Shown here piece by piece: positions 42,326-51,409 of a DNA stretch of 64,000 nucleotides. The notes beneath the pieces were generated by a model. The model did not search any database. It was not told where the DNA came from and worked only from the letters and a program-made list of their open reading frames with translations. The translations under genes were made by a program, and so were the position numbers. Every line of letters begins with the position of its first letter. Within the stretch, counting starts at the first letter, position 1. Origin of the DNA: Microbacterium karelineae (GTDB lineage: Bacteria > Actinomycetota > Actinomycetes > Actinomycetales > Microbacteriaceae); contig NZ_WFIX01000175.1 of the NCBI RefSeq assembly GCF_009745985.1, positions 1 to 64,000 on the forward strand, written 5' to 3'.

Positions 42326-44047
42326 ATGGCCACCCAGGTCGCTCCCGCTCCGCTTCCTCCGCGGCAGGCCGCTCTTCTGAGCAGCTCGCGCACGGGTGAG
42401 AAGGGCAACATCATCGTCAAGTGGATCACCTCCACTGACCACAAGACCATCGGGTACATGTACCTGATCGCGTCCGTCATCTTCTTCCTCCTCGGCGGCG
42501 TCATGGCGCTCGTCATCCGCGCGGAGCTCTTCGCGCCCGGCATGCAGATCGTGCCGACGAAGGAGCAGTACAACCAGCTGTTCACGATGCACGGCACCGT
42601 GATGCTGCTGATGTTCGCGACGCCGCTGTTCGCGGGCTTCGCGAACGCGATCCTCCCGCTGCAGATCGGCGCCCCCGACGTCGCCTTCCCGCGCCTGAAC
42701 GCGTTCGCCCTCTGGCTGTTCATCTTCGGATCGCTCATCGCCGTCGCGGGCTTCCTCACGCCCCAGGGCGCCGCCTCGTTCGGCTGGTTCGCATACCAGC
42801 CACTCGCGAACGCGTCGTTCTCGCCGGGTGTCGGAGGTCACCTCTGGATGGTCGGCCTCGGCCTGTCCGGCTTCGGCACCATCTTCGGCGCCGTGAACTT
42901 CATCACGACGATCATCACGATGCGCGCGCCCGGCATGACGATGTGGCGCCTGCCGATCTTCTCGTGGAACACGCTCATCACGAGCCTGCTGATCATCATC
43001 GCGTTCCCCGTGCTGGCGGCCGCCATGCTCGCCGCGGCGAGCGACCGCATCTTCGGCTCGCACGTGTACGACCCGCAGAACGGCGGCGTGCTCCTGTGGC
43101 AGCACCTGTTCTGGTTCTTCGGCCACCCCGAGGTGTACATCATCGCGCTGCCGTTCTTCGGCATCGTGTCCGAGATCTTCCCGGCCTTCAGCCGCAAGCC
43201 GATCTTCGGATACAAGACCCTCGTGTACGCGACGATCGCGATCGCGGCCCTCTCGGTCTCGGTGTGGGCGCACCACATGTACGTCACGGGCGCCGTCCTG
43301 CTGCCGTTCTTCGCGCTCATGACGATGCTCATCGCGGTGCCGACGGGCGTGAAGATCTTCAACTGGATCGGCACGATGTGGCGCGGCTCGATCACGTTCG
43401 AGACGCCCATGCTGTTCTCGCTCGGCTTCCTCGTGTCGTTCGTGTTCGGCGGCCTGACGGGCGTGATCCTGTCGGCGCCCCCGCTCGACTTCCACCTGAG
43501 CGACTCGTACTTCGTCGTCGCCCACTTCCACTACGTGGTCTTCGGAACCGTCGTGTTCGCGATGTTCGCCGGCTTCTACTTCTGGTGGCCGAAGTGGACG
43601 GGGAAGATGCTCAACGAGCGCCTCGGCTACGTGCACTTCTGGCTGCTGTTCATCGGCTTCCACATGACCTTCCTCGTGCAGCACTGGCTGGGCGTCGACG
43701 GCATGGTCCGCCGCTACGCCGACTGGTCGGCGGATGACGGATGGGCCTGGGAGAACCAGCTGTCCACCATCGGCTCGATCGTGCTCGCGTCGTCGATGAT
43801 CCCGTTCTTCCTCAATGTGTGGATCACGGCGCGCAAGGCGCCCAAGGTCACTGTCAACGACCCGTGGGGCTACGGCGGCTCGCTCGAATGGGCCACCAGC
43901 TGCCCGCCGCCGCGCCACAACTTCACGTCGATCCCGCGCATCCGCTCGGAGCGCCCGGCGTTCGACCTCAACCACCCCGAGGCGGCGGACGACTACGATC
44001 CGGCCCGCACCACGGAGCCCCCGCTCCAGGGAGGAACTACGTCATGA
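42326..44047 (+). CDS. ctaD: Cytochrome c oxidase subunit I
   Basis: Catalytic heme-copper subunit, 573 aa, twelve transmembrane helices. It reduces oxygen at the heme a3-CuB site and pumps protons. Visible motifs: FTMHGTVM (heme a His), [19 protein letters not shown] with the His-Tyr CuB region (HPEVY), [10 protein letters not shown] (two CuB His), and [22 protein letters not shown] with heme ligands just before it (AHFHY). The stop overlaps the ctaF start (ATGA). Confidence 0.98.
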   Translation: MATQVAPAPLPPRQAALLSSSRTGEKGNIIVKWITSTDHKTIGYMYLIASVIFFLLGGVMALVIRAELFAPGMQIVPTKEQYNQLFTMHGTVMLLMFATPLFAGFANAILPLQIGAPDVAFPRLNAFALWLFIFGSLIAVAGFLTPQGAASFGWFAYQPLANASFSPGVGGHLWMVGLGLSGFGTIFGAVNFITTIITMRAPGMTMWRLPIFSWNTLITSLLIIIAFPVLAAAMLAAASDRIFGSHVYDPQNGGVLLWQHLFWFFGHPEVYIIALPFFGIVSEIFPAFSRKPIFGYKTLVYATIAIAALSVSVWAHHMYVTGAVLLPFFALMTMLIAVPTGVKIFNWIGTMWRGSITFETPMLFSLGFLVSFVFGGLTGVILSAPPLDFHLSDSYFVVAHFHYVVFGTVVFAMFAGFYFWWPKWTGKMLNERLGYVHFWLLFIGFHMTFLVQHWLGVDGMVRRYADWSADDGWAWENQLSTIGSIVLASSMIPFFLNVWITARKAPKVTVNDPWGYGGSLEWATSCPPPRHNFTSIPRIRSERPAFDLNHPEAADDYDPARTTEPPLQGGTTS

Positions 44048-44463
44048 AGTCGCAGGTCGGACTCTGGTGGCTGCTCGCGGGCTTCTTCTTCGCGTGCTTC
44101 GCGACCTACGTCGTGTGGAGCCTCATCGAGAAGGGCGAGGTGGAGTGGATCGGCACCGTCGGGCTCCTCTTCTCGACCTTCATGGCCGCGATGATCGCCT
44201 TCTTCGTGCAGCGCATCCACAGGAGCCAGCACGGGGTCGAGCTCCCTGAGGATCGCCTCGACGTCGACATCGACGACGGCGAGTCCGAGCAGGGCGAGTT
44301 CAGCCCGTGGTCGTGGTGGCCCCTCGTGCTCGCCGCGGCGCCCGCGCTGGGCATGATCTCGCTCGCGACGGCTCACTTCCTCATCCCGGTCGCGGCGGGC
44401 CTGCTCATCGTCGGACTCGTGGGTTGGGTGTACGAGTACTACCGCGGCAACTTCGCCCGCTGA
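44044..44463 (+). CDS. ctaF: Cytochrome c oxidase subunit IV, actinobacterial type
   Basis: 139-aa small subunit specific to actinobacterial aa3 oxidase, with four transmembrane helices (about 7-27, 37-57, 87-105, 109-130) and a polar loop between helices 2 and 3 ([20 protein letters not shown]). It stabilises the supercomplex. ATG at 44044 overlaps the ctaD stop by four bases. A strong terminator follows. Confidence 0.93.
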   Translation: MKSQVGLWWLLAGFFFACFATYVVWSLIEKGEVEWIGTVGLLFSTFMAAMIAFFVQRIHRSQHGVELPEDRLDVDIDDGESEQGEFSPWSWWPLVLAAAPALGMISLATAHFLIPVAAGLLIVGLVGWVYEYYRGNFAR

Positions 44464-44476
44464 GTCTCGCTCGTTC

Positions 44477-44511
44477 GAACGACCCCCGACCGTCTCGGTC
44501 GGGGGTCGTTC
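44477..44511 (+). terminator. Terminator after ctaF
   Basis: A perfect 15-bp stem, GAACGACCCCCGACC (44477-44491) with its complement at 44497-44511, has a five-base loop. It lies directly before the ubiA promoter and separates it from the oxidase operon. Confidence 0.85.
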
Positions 44512-44515
44512 TCGT

Positions 44516-44521
44516 TAGCAT
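44516..44521 (+). promoter_or_regulatory. -10 box of leaderless ubiA promoter
   Basis: TAGCAT is followed by seven bases and the GTG at 44529. No Shine-Dalgarno sequence precedes it. The box begins five bases after the oxidase terminator. Confidence 0.5.
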
Positions 44522-44528
44522 CGATGGG

Positions 44529-45359
44529 GTGCGCATATCCGCGGTGCTGTGGCGGTCGACCCATCCGGGGCCGACGCTCGTGGTCACGGCGATCGCGCTC
44601 GGGCTGGGGCTGTCGGCCGGTCTGGGCCCGGTGCGGCTCGCGGTCCTCGTGGCGGCGGTGTTCGCGGGCCAGGTCTCGATCGGCCTGTCGAATGACGCAA
44701 TCGACGCTCCGCGGGATCGGCTCGCAGGACGACCCGACAAGCCCCTCGCGCCGCCGGGCGCACCTCTGCGCGCGGCGTGGACGGCCGCCGGCCTCTCCGC
44801 GGTCGTCGCCGTCGTGCTCTCGGCGGCGCTCGGCTGGCAGCTCGCGGCCGCGCACATCGCGTTCGTCGGGGCGGGGTGGGCGTACAACGCGGGCGTGAAG
44901 TCCACCGCCTGGTCGGCGCTGTGCTTCGCCGTCGGGTTCGGCATCCTTCCGTCGCTCGCGCCCCTCGCGCTCGCGGACCCGCGGCCGGCACCCACCTGGG
45001 CGTGGATCGCGGGGGCGTGCCTCGGCCTCGCGGTGCACTTCTCGAACGTGCTGCCCGATCTCGACGACGACGCCCGCACAGGAGTGCGGGGGCTCCCGCA
45101 TCGGTTCGGGCGGCGCTGGTCGGCGGTCTCCGCGTTCGCGGCGCTCGTCGCGGGCGCGGCGGTGGTCGCCACCGGCCCGCCCGCGGGTGATCCGGGCGTC
45201 GCGGCGCTGCGGGGGCTGGGGTTCCTCACCGTGGCGGGCATCGCCGCGTGGGGCCTCGTCGCATCGACCCGCGGCGCTCCCAGCAGACGGGGCTTCCGCC
45301 TCGTCATGATCGCGTCGCTGGTTCTCGTGCTCCAGCTCGTCCTCACGGGAGAGATCTGA
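44529..45359 (+). CDS. UbiA family prenyltransferase
   Basis: 276-aa integral membrane prenyltransferase, about eight helices. Family members attach a polyprenyl chain to an aromatic ring. The first Asp motif is NDAIDAPRD (Asn55-Asp63) followed by GRPDKP; the second is DLDDDARTG (177-184). Both are needed for the Mg2+-diphosphate site. It is not clearly MenA or the heme O synthase CtaB by motif reading. The gene faces the PKS/methyltransferase/hydroxylase operon and overlaps the hydroxylase gene tail to tail by 17 bases. A joint pathway is inferred from this. Confidence 0.9.
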   Translation: MRISAVLWRSTHPGPTLVVTAIALGLGLSAGLGPVRLAVLVAAVFAGQVSIGLSNDAIDAPRDRLAGRPDKPLAPPGAPLRAAWTAAGLSAVVAVVLSAALGWQLAAAHIAFVGAGWAYNAGVKSTAWSALCFAVGFGILPSLAPLALADPRPAPTWAWIAGACLGLAVHFSNVLPDLDDDARTGVRGLPHRFGRRWSAVSAFAALVAGAAVVATGPPAGDPGVAALRGLGFLTVAGIAAWGLVASTRGAPSRRGFRLVMIASLVLVLQLVLTGEI

Positions 45360-46536
45360 ACGCCGCGTCGCGATCGAGTCCCATCGCATACGCTCGTGTC
45401 GCGATCGACGCCAGCGGGCCCGCGAGCGCCGCCCCGACCGCGTGGGCGAGGATCCGGTGGGATCGGGCCGGACGCGGGCGACCGAGCGCCGTGTTGAGCC
45501 CGGCGAGCCGGGCCGCGGTCCGCGCCGATGCCGTCCTCGCCCGCTCCCACCGGTCGAGTCCCGCCTCCTGGGCGTCGCCGGGGCGCTCGGCCAGGATCGG
45601 CGCGAGGGTCGCGGCGTCCAGCAGGCCGAGGTTCATCCCCTGACCGCCGATGGGGCTCACCTCATGGGCGGCGTCGCCGATCACGAAGACGCGCCCCACG
45701 CGCATGCGCGGAGCGAGGGCGCGGTGGATGCCGAACGCGGACGCCCGCTCGATCCCGTGGCGCGGCGGAGCGGCGCCTCCTGCCCGTTCCTCGACGGCGC
45801 GCCGCAGCCGCTCCGCATCGTCGGCCGCCCCGTTTCCGTCCGCGGCCGACGTTCCATCGGGCGCGAGCGCCCTGTCCCAGGCCACGATCCGGCGGCCGCC
45901 GTGGGGGAGCGGAAACGACTCGAGCACACCGCCGCGATCCAGCGCGACGACCGCCGCGTCCTCGGGCGCGGCGAAGTCGGTGACATCGGCCATCAGGTAC
46001 CGGTCGCGATACCGATGGGGCCGCGCGGTGGCGGACGCCGGTAGGAGCCAGCGACCGCTCGCGCCGGCCGCGACGACGACGAATCGGGCGCTCGTCTCCG
46101 TCTCGGACCCGCCCGCCAGGGAACGGATCATGACGAGGCGGCCGCGATCCTCGACGGCGGTGGCGCGCACGCCCCGCATCGGCGCCGGTGCGCCCGCCGC
46201 GATCGCCGCCTCGGTGGAGGCCTGGGGAAGCGTCGCGATGAACGGGAACCGGAGCGGCAGGCGATCGAACCTCACCTCTCCGAGGACGCGATCACCCGAG
46301 CGGGCGATCCCGCGCCTGATCCGGACGGCCTCCGCGAGGATCCGCTCCGTCGCCCCCGACGCCTCGAGGGCGCCGAGGGTCGGCGGGTGCACGCCGATGG
46401 CGCGGCTGCCCGGCCCGGCGACCGGCCGGCGCTCGAGGAGGGCGACATCGAGGCCGCGGCGATGGAGCTCCGACGCCATGAGCAGACCGGCGGGGCCCGC
46501 ACCGATGACGACGACATCGTGCTCGGGGGAGTGCAT
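45343..46536 (-). CDS. FAD-dependent aromatic-ring hydroxylase (class A monooxygenase)
   Basis: 397-aa flavoprotein of the UbiH/PHBH type. The N-terminal FAD fold is VVVIGAGPAGLLMASEL with ER at the end of strand 2 (ALLERRPVAG). The second FAD motif is VFVIGDAAHEVSPIGGQGMN. The expected reaction is NAD(P)H- and O2-dependent ring hydroxylation. ATG at 46536 shares one base with the methyltransferase stop (TGATG), so translation is coupled. This order (PKS, methyltransferase, hydroxylase) matches the srsABC phenolic-lipid operon of Streptomyces griseus. The substrate here is unknown. Confidence 0.92.
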   Translation of the reverse strand: MHSPEHDVVVIGAGPAGLLMASELHRRGLDVALLERRPVAGPGSRAIGVHPPTLGALEASGATERILAEAVRIRRGIARSGDRVLGEVRFDRLPLRFPFIATLPQASTEAAIAAGAPAPMRGVRATAVEDRGRLVMIRSLAGGSETETSARFVVVAAGASGRWLLPASATARPHRYRDRYLMADVTDFAAPEDAAVVALDRGGVLESFPLPHGGRRIVAWDRALAPDGTSAADGNGAADDAERLRRAVEERAGGAAPPRHGIERASAFGIHRALAPRMRVGRVFVIGDAAHEVSPIGGQGMNLGLLDAATLAPILAERPGDAQEAGLDRWERARTASARTAARLAGLNTALGRPRPARSHRILAHAVGAALAGPLASIATRAYAMGLDRDAAFRSLP

Positions 46537-47240
46537 CAGGCCCCCGCCGGGGCGGGGCGGTGCACCGCGAGCAGGCGGAAGGCGGCGGGCCTCTCGACGG
46601 TCCAGCCCGGGCGCAGCGCGGCGGCGAGCTCGGGGCGGGTGTAGCTGCGGCGGATGCTGCGGAGTCCGTCGGTGCGGAGGAACGAGCCGGGCGCGAGAGG
46701 GGTGACGCCGATCGCATATGCCGTGTACGCGATCCGGCCGCGCGCGATGTCCGAGTGCAGGCACAGGCGCTCGGCGAGGGCCTCCGAGTCCGCGAGCACG
46801 CCGTCGAGTCCGTCGGCGTCGAGATGGTGCAGCAGATGGTTCGAGACGACGATGTCGAAGCGTGCACCCTCGGCGACGAGGTCGCGGCTGACGGCGCGCC
46901 GATAGGAGACCCCGTGCATCCGCTCCGTGCTCATGGCCACAGCCAGCGCGCGGGGGTCGGGATCGATCCCCGTCGCGTCGACGGCGAAGCCGTCGACGCG
47001 CGCGAGCCGCGTGATGCGGCGCAGGACGTCGCCGGATCCGCAGCCGATGTCGAGCACGCGCGCGGGGCGTCCCAGCGTGGCGAGCACGGGGCGCAGGCGC
47101 GCGCGATAGGCGCGGTCCCATCCGGAGACGACGCGGTTCACGATCGCGAAGCGCGCGAGCGTGCGGCGGAGCCGGACAGGGTCGCATGCCTCGTCATCCA
47201 TCAGCTCCGCCAGGTGGGCGTCGCGTTCGGAGAGGCTCAC
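46536..47240 (-). CDS. SAM-dependent class I methyltransferase
   Basis: 234-aa methyltransferase. SAM motif I is VLDIGCGSGDVLRR (about residue 63), motif II GIDPDPRALAVAM, and SNHLLHHL follows motif III. It is the small-molecule type found with type III PKS genes, where it methylates an alkylresorcinol-like ring. GTG at 47240 overlaps the PKS stop by four bases (GTGA), and its own stop overlaps the hydroxylase start. O- or C-methylation cannot be decided from sequence. Confidence 0.92.
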   Translation of the reverse strand: MSLSERDAHLAELMDDEACDPVRLRRTLARFAIVNRVVSGWDRAYRARLRPVLATLGRPARVLDIGCGSGDVLRRITRLARVDGFAVDATGIDPDPRALAVAMSTERMHGVSYRRAVSRDLVAEGARFDIVVSNHLLHHLDADGLDGVLADSEALAERLCLHSDIARGRIAYTAYAIGVTPLAPGSFLRTDGLRSIRRSYTRPELAAALRPGWTVERPAAFRLLAVHRPAPAGA

Positions 47241-48340
47241 GGCATGCCTCGGCGGAGCGTGAAGTGCGCCGTCTCGACGGTCAGGCCCGGTCCGAAGCAG
47301 AGACCTGCGACGCGAGCCGCGTCGGGGAGCGCATCGTCATCGAGGATGCGCCGGAGGATGAAGAGCACCGTGGCGCTCGACATGTTGCCGAACTCGCGGA
47401 GGACGGCCCGTGAGTCCGTCATGGCGGCGTCAGGAAGGCCGAGCCCCGACTGCACGCGATCGAGGACGCTCCTCCCACCGGGGTGCACGGCCCACGCGTC
47501 CACGGCCCCTGCCTCGCCGTCCCCATCGAGCGACACACCGACGACCTCGCGGATCTCGCGGCCGACGATGCGCGGCACCTCGGCCGTGAGGATCATGTCG
47601 AAGCCCCGGTCGCCGACGCTCCAGTCCATCGCGCTCTCGCCCTCGCTCGTGATCGCGGTCGAGAAGGTTCCCACCTCGAGCGCGGGAGCCGGCGTGCGCG
47701 CCGGCGCGGAGGAGACGACGGCCGCGGCGGCGCCGTCGGCGAAGACGGCCGACGCGACGATCTGCTCCGGGTCGTCCGACGAGCGGACGTGGAGTGAGCA
47801 GAGCTCCGCGCAGGCGACGAGCACCACGGATCCCGGCTGCGCGTCGCTGATCCGGGTCGCGGCGCGCAGCGCCGGGAACGCCGCGGCGCACCCCATGAAT
47901 CCGAGGTGGTACCGCTCGGCGGACGCGGGGATGCCGAGATCCTTGACGAGCCGGAAGTCGGGGCCTGGAGCGAAGAGGCCCGTGCACGAGGCCGTGACCA
48001 CGTGCGTGACCTCGGACGCCGCGAATCCTGACCGCACAAGCGCATCGGCCGCGGCCGCGGCGAAGAGCGGCGGCGCCTCGCGGCGGTAGACGGCATTGCG
48101 CTCGCCCGTCGTGGGGGAGCGCAGCTGACCCGAGTCGTCGACGAACGCGCCGATGCCGCCCCCGAGCTCCTCGATGACCGTGTGCCGATGGTCGATCGCC
48201 GATCGATCGAACACGCCGCGGATGATCCGCGTCGCTCGGCGGTCGATGCCCGTCTGCCGGGCGAAGAGGTCCCGGAGGCCCGGCTGAGCGAGCCGCATCG
48301 GCGGGACGGCCGTGCCGATGGACAGGAGGGAAGTGACCAT
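47237..48340 (-). CDS. Type III polyketide synthase
   Basis: 367-aa thiolase-fold synthase that builds an aromatic ring from an acyl-CoA starter and malonyl-CoA units. The catalytic triad is Cys119 (ASCTGLF), His286 (VHPGG) and Asn319 (GNMSS). The length fits bacterial alkylresorcinol or alkylpyrone synthases. The ATG at 48340 follows TAGGTT (48348-48353) by seven bases, so the operon PKS-methyltransferase-hydroxylase starts from a leaderless promoter. A starter fatty acyl-CoA could come from FadD-type enzymes. The product is unknown. Confidence 0.95.
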   Translation of the reverse strand: MVTSLLSIGTAVPPMRLAQPGLRDLFARQTGIDRRATRIIRGVFDRSAIDHRHTVIEELGGGIGAFVDDSGQLRSPTTGERNAVYRREAPPLFAAAAADALVRSGFAASEVTHVVTASCTGLFAPGPDFRLVKDLGIPASAERYHLGFMGCAAAFPALRAATRISDAQPGSVVLVACAELCSLHVRSSDDPEQIVASAVFADGAAAAVVSSAPARTPAPALEVGTFSTAITSEGESAMDWSVGDRGFDMILTAEVPRIVGREIREVVGVSLDGDGEAGAVDAWAVHPGGRSVLDRVQSGLGLPDAAMTDSRAVLREFGNMSSATVLFILRRILDDDALPDAARVAGLCFGPGLTVETAHFTLRRGMP

Positions 48341-48347
48341 ACCCCTC

Positions 48348-48353
48348 AACCTA
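48348..48353 (-). promoter_or_regulatory. -10 box of the leaderless PKS operon promoter
   Basis: TAGGTT on the minus strand lies seven bases before the ATG of the type III PKS. It is within the 45-base gap after the dehydrogenase gene, so the PKS operon has its own start and read-through from the dehydrogenase is also possible. Confidence 0.5.
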
Positions 48354-48385
48354 ACCGCGCGGCTCGGTCGAGGGGCCGCGGGCCG

Positions 48386-49579
48386 CTATCGGGCGTGACC
48401 GGTGTGCCCCGGGACGGCCGGTGTGTCGACCCAGCGCCCGCTCGCCGCCGATTCCTCGGCCGCGGCGAGCACCTGCGCCGACGCGAGCGCGTCGTGAACG
48501 TTCGAGTTCTCGGCGGCGGCTCCCGTGGCGGCGAGGAGGAACTTCTTCGCCTCGATGACCTTCAGGTCGTCGTAGCCCATGGGCGTGCCCGAACCTGGCT
48601 GGAAGCGCGCGTACTCGGGGAACGCGTCATCGGCGACGAGCCGCGTGTAGCCGACGCCCTCGCCGGGGCGCCGAATGGCGAGCCGGAGCTCGCCCATGCG
48701 CTCGAAGTCCCAGCGCAGCGAGCCCCGCGTGCCGAAGACCTCGATCGCGTACTCGGCCTTCGGCCCGACGGCGATCCACGAGGCGTCGAGTGTGCCGAGG
48801 GCGCCCGCGGCGACGGCGGAGTCGTCGAAGCGGATGAGCATGTTCGCGTAGTCGTCGTTCTCGACCGGCAGGAGGCGCCCCTCATCGGGCGTGCCGGGGA
48901 GGCCGGGGCGTTCGGTGATGAACGTCCCCGTCGTCGCGGTCACGGATCCGATCGGGCCCGTCAGGAAGTGCACGAGGTCGACGAGGTGGCCCATGAGGTC
49001 GCCCAGCACGCCGCTGCCGGCCTGATCGCGCACGAAGCGCCAGGCGCGCGGGGTCTGCGGGTCGGCGTGGAAGCCGCCGAAGATGCGCCCGCGGATGTTC
49101 GTGATGGATCCGAGGGCGCCGTCCGCGATGAGCTGGCGCGCCCGCGCGATCGCGGGAGGGTGCCGATAGTTGAAGCCGATGCTCGTGGCGACCCCCGTGG
49201 CGATCGCCGCGTCGCGCACCGCGGCAGTGTCGGCCGCGGACCGGCCGACCGGCTTCTCGATCCAGAACGGCTTGCCGGCCCGAGCCGCGGCGACGCCCAT
49301 CTCCGCGTGCAGGAAGTTGGGCGCGCAGATCGAGACCACGTCCACCTCGGGATCGGCCAGCACGGCTCGATAGTCGCTCGACACCCGCTCGTAGCCGAGC
49401 ACGTCGCTGGCGGCAACGCGCCCGGCCTCCGCCGCATCGGCGGCGTGCACGAGCCGCGGGCGCAGGCCCAGCTCGGGGTAGACGAGCGGGATCATCCGAT
49501 ACGCGCGGCTGTGCAGGCGGCCCATCCAGCCGGCGCTGATGAGGCCGACGCCGATCGAGCGGGTGGGGGAGAGGGGCAT
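48386..49579 (-). CDS. Gfo/Idh/MocA family oxidoreductase
   Basis: 397-aa NAD(P)-dependent dehydrogenase, usually acting on sugars or cyclitols. The Rossmann motif is GVGLISAGWMGRLH near the N-terminus, and the family signature WIEKPVGRSAADTAA lies near residue 104. The C-terminal domain begins around GFNYRHPPAIARAR. ATG at 49579 has AGGAGG ahead. It has a consensus promoter with an overlapping palindromic operator, unlike its neighbours, which suggests substrate induction by a regulator outside the window. No sugar transporter is adjacent. A role in the PKS pathway is possible but not supported by motif. Confidence 0.9.
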   Translation of the reverse strand: MPLSPTRSIGVGLISAGWMGRLHSRAYRMIPLVYPELGLRPRLVHAADAAEAGRVAASDVLGYERVSSDYRAVLADPEVDVVSICAPNFLHAEMGVAAARAGKPFWIEKPVGRSAADTAAVRDAAIATGVATSIGFNYRHPPAIARARQLIADGALGSITNIRGRIFGGFHADPQTPRAWRFVRDQAGSGVLGDLMGHLVDLVHFLTGPIGSVTATTGTFITERPGLPGTPDEGRLLPVENDDYANMLIRFDDSAVAAGALGTLDASWIAVGPKAEYAIEVFGTRGSLRWDFERMGELRLAIRRPGEGVGYTRLVADDAFPEYARFQPGSGTPMGYDDLKVIEAKKFLLAATGAAAENSNVHDALASAQVLAAAEESAASGRWVDTPAVPGHTGHAR

Positions 49580-49602
49580 GGGGCCTCCTGCGACGCTGCA
49601 TG

Positions 49603-49645
49603 GATTGGACCGGTCCAATCTATGTGACGGCGATCCCCGTGTCAA
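49603..49645 (-). promoter_or_regulatory. Consensus promoter with overlapping 18-bp palindromic operator
   Basis: On the minus strand: -35 TTGACA (49640-49645), a 17-base spacer, then -10 TAGATT (49617-49622). The perfect palindrome GATTGGACCGGTCCAATC (49603-49620) covers four bases of the -10 and the start site. Binding there would block polymerase. The form is that of LacI or GntR family operators. Confidence 0.8.
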
Positions 49646-49655
49646 TCGCGGACGA

Positions 49656-49696
49656 CGAGACGGGCCCGGATCCATCAAGGATCCGGGCCCGTCTCG
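49656..49696 (-). terminator. Terminator of the ctaE-qcrCAB operon
   Basis: A perfect 18-bp stem (49656-49673 with 49679-49696) and a five-base loop start 12 bases past the qcrB stop. It separates the qcr operon from the dehydrogenase promoter. Confidence 0.85.
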
Positions 49697-49708
49697 GTGC
49701 GCGATGCG

Positions 49709-51409
49709 TCAGCGCTTGTCGTCGGGGTCGGCGACGTGCTCGTCGATCTCCCCGTGCTCGCCGTGCTCCGGCGAACCGTACTCGGCGAGCGCGTGCTTCT
49801 GGTGCTCGAGCGACGCCTGGTACTCGGCGTTCGTCACCGGCTGCAGGCGGTCCTCGAAGAACCAGCGCGAGATCGACCCGCGCAGCTTCTCGGAGGCGCG
49901 GATGCGGCCGTTCTCGTCGGGGCGGACGATGAGGGGCTCGTAGGTCTCGTCGGCGACGAGCTTCCAGCGCTCGTACTCGTCGACGGGCTTGTGGACCTCC
50001 TTGTACTCGCCTCCCGGCAGTCGGACGATGCGGCCCGACTCGTAGCCGTGCAGGACGATCTCACGGTCCTTCTTCTGCAGCGCGATGCAGATGCGCTTCG
50101 TGATGAAGTACACCGCGACGGTGCCGAGGATCAGCATCGCCTGCAGGCCGTGGATCACGCCCTCCATCGTGAGACGGAAGTGCGTCGCGATGAGGTCGGA
50201 CGACGCGGCCGCCCACAGGACGGCGTAGAACCATACGCCGGCGGCGCCGATCGCCGTGCGCGTCGCCGCGGTGCGCGGGCGCTGGGCGATGTGGTGCTCG
50301 CGCTTGTCGCCCGTGACCCACGCTTCGATGAAGGGATAGATCGCGACGAGGAGGATGAACACCACGAGCACGATGAGCGGCAGCAGGATGCCGAAGGGGT
50401 ACACCTTGCCGAGGATCTCGATGTCGAGGTGCGGCGGCGCGAGGCGCAGGGCGCCGTCGGCGAAGCCGATGTACCAGTCGGGCTGGGTTCCGGCCGACAC
50501 GGGGGAGGGGTCGTACGGCCCGTAGCCCCAGATCGGGTTGATCTGCACGAGCGATGCGATCAGCACGAGCGCGCCGAAGACGATGAAGAAGAACCCGCCC
50601 ATCTTCGACATGTACACGGGCATCATCGGGTAGCCCACGACGTTGTCGTTCGTGCGGCCGGGTCCGGCGAACTGCGTGTGCTTGTTCACGATCATCAGCA
50701 GCAGGTGGACCGCGATGAGCGCGATCACGATGAGCGGCAGGATCAGGATGTGCAGCGCGTACAGGCGGCCCACGATGTCGGTGCCGGGGAACTCGCCGCC
50801 GAAGAGCAGGTACGAGGTCCACGGGCCGATCACGGGAAGGGCCTTGACCATGCCGTCGATGATGCGCAGGCCGTTTCCGGAGAGCACGTCGTCGGGGAGC
50901 GAGTAGCCCGTGAAGCCCTCGGCCATCGCGAGGACGAACAGCAGGAAGCCGACGACCCAGTTCAGCTCGCGGGGCTTGCGGAAGGCACCCGTGAAGAACA
51001 CGCGCAGCATGTGCACGCCGATGCCCGCGACGAATGTGAGCGCAGCCCAGTGGTGCAGCTGGCGCACGAGGAGGCCGCCGCGCAGGTCGAAGCTGATGTT
51101 CAGCGTCGACTCCATCGCGACCGACATCGGGATGCCGCGCATCGGGGCGTAGGCGCCCGTGTAGTGCGTCTCGACCATCGAGGCCTGGAAGAAGAACGTC
51201 AGGAACGTGCCCGAGATGAGCACGACGACGAACGACCACAGCGCGATCTCGCCGAGCATGAACGACCAGTGGTCGGGGAAGACCTTGCGGCCGAGCGCCT
51301 TGACGAGCCCGGACAGGCTCGTGCGCTCATCGAGGTAGTTCGCGGTCGCGCCGACGAATCGTCCGCCGAGCGGTGCCTTCTTATCTTCTGCTGCGGTGAC
51401 GGTGCTCAA
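49709..51409 (-). CDS. qcrB: Cytochrome bc1 complex cytochrome b subunit
   Basis: 566-aa membrane subunit of the actinobacterial bcc complex, which oxidises menaquinol. About nine helices; the heme b His pairs are in LHHWAALTFVAGIGVHMLRVFF and the later RLYALHILILPLIVIALIAVH. Quinone-site elements include GYSLPDDVLSGNGLRI and the PDWY of TQPDWYIGF. The long polar C-terminal tail (about 120 residues) is typical of actinobacteria. TTG at 51409 overlaps the qcrA stop (TTGA) and is chosen because homologous proteins begin right there; no later start precedes the conserved region. Confidence 0.96.
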   Translation of the reverse strand: MSTVTAAEDKKAPLGGRFVGATANYLDERTSLSGLVKALGRKVFPDHWSFMLGEIALWSFVVVLISGTFLTFFFQASMVETHYTGAYAPMRGIPMSVAMESTLNISFDLRGGLLVRQLHHWAALTFVAGIGVHMLRVFFTGAFRKPRELNWVVGFLLFVLAMAEGFTGYSLPDDVLSGNGLRIIDGMVKALPVIGPWTSYLLFGGEFPGTDIVGRLYALHILILPLIVIALIAVHLLLMIVNKHTQFAGPGRTNDNVVGYPMMPVYMSKMGGFFFIVFGALVLIASLVQINPIWGYGPYDPSPVSAGTQPDWYIGFADGALRLAPPHLDIEILGKVYPFGILLPLIVLVVFILLVAIYPFIEAWVTGDKREHHIAQRPRTAATRTAIGAAGVWFYAVLWAAASSDLIATHFRLTMEGVIHGLQAMLILGTVAVYFITKRICIALQKKDREIVLHGYESGRIVRLPGGEYKEVHKPVDEYERWKLVADETYEPLIVRPDENGRIRASEKLRGSISRWFFEDRLQPVTNAEYQASLEHQKHALAEYGSPEHGEHGEIDEHVADPDDKR

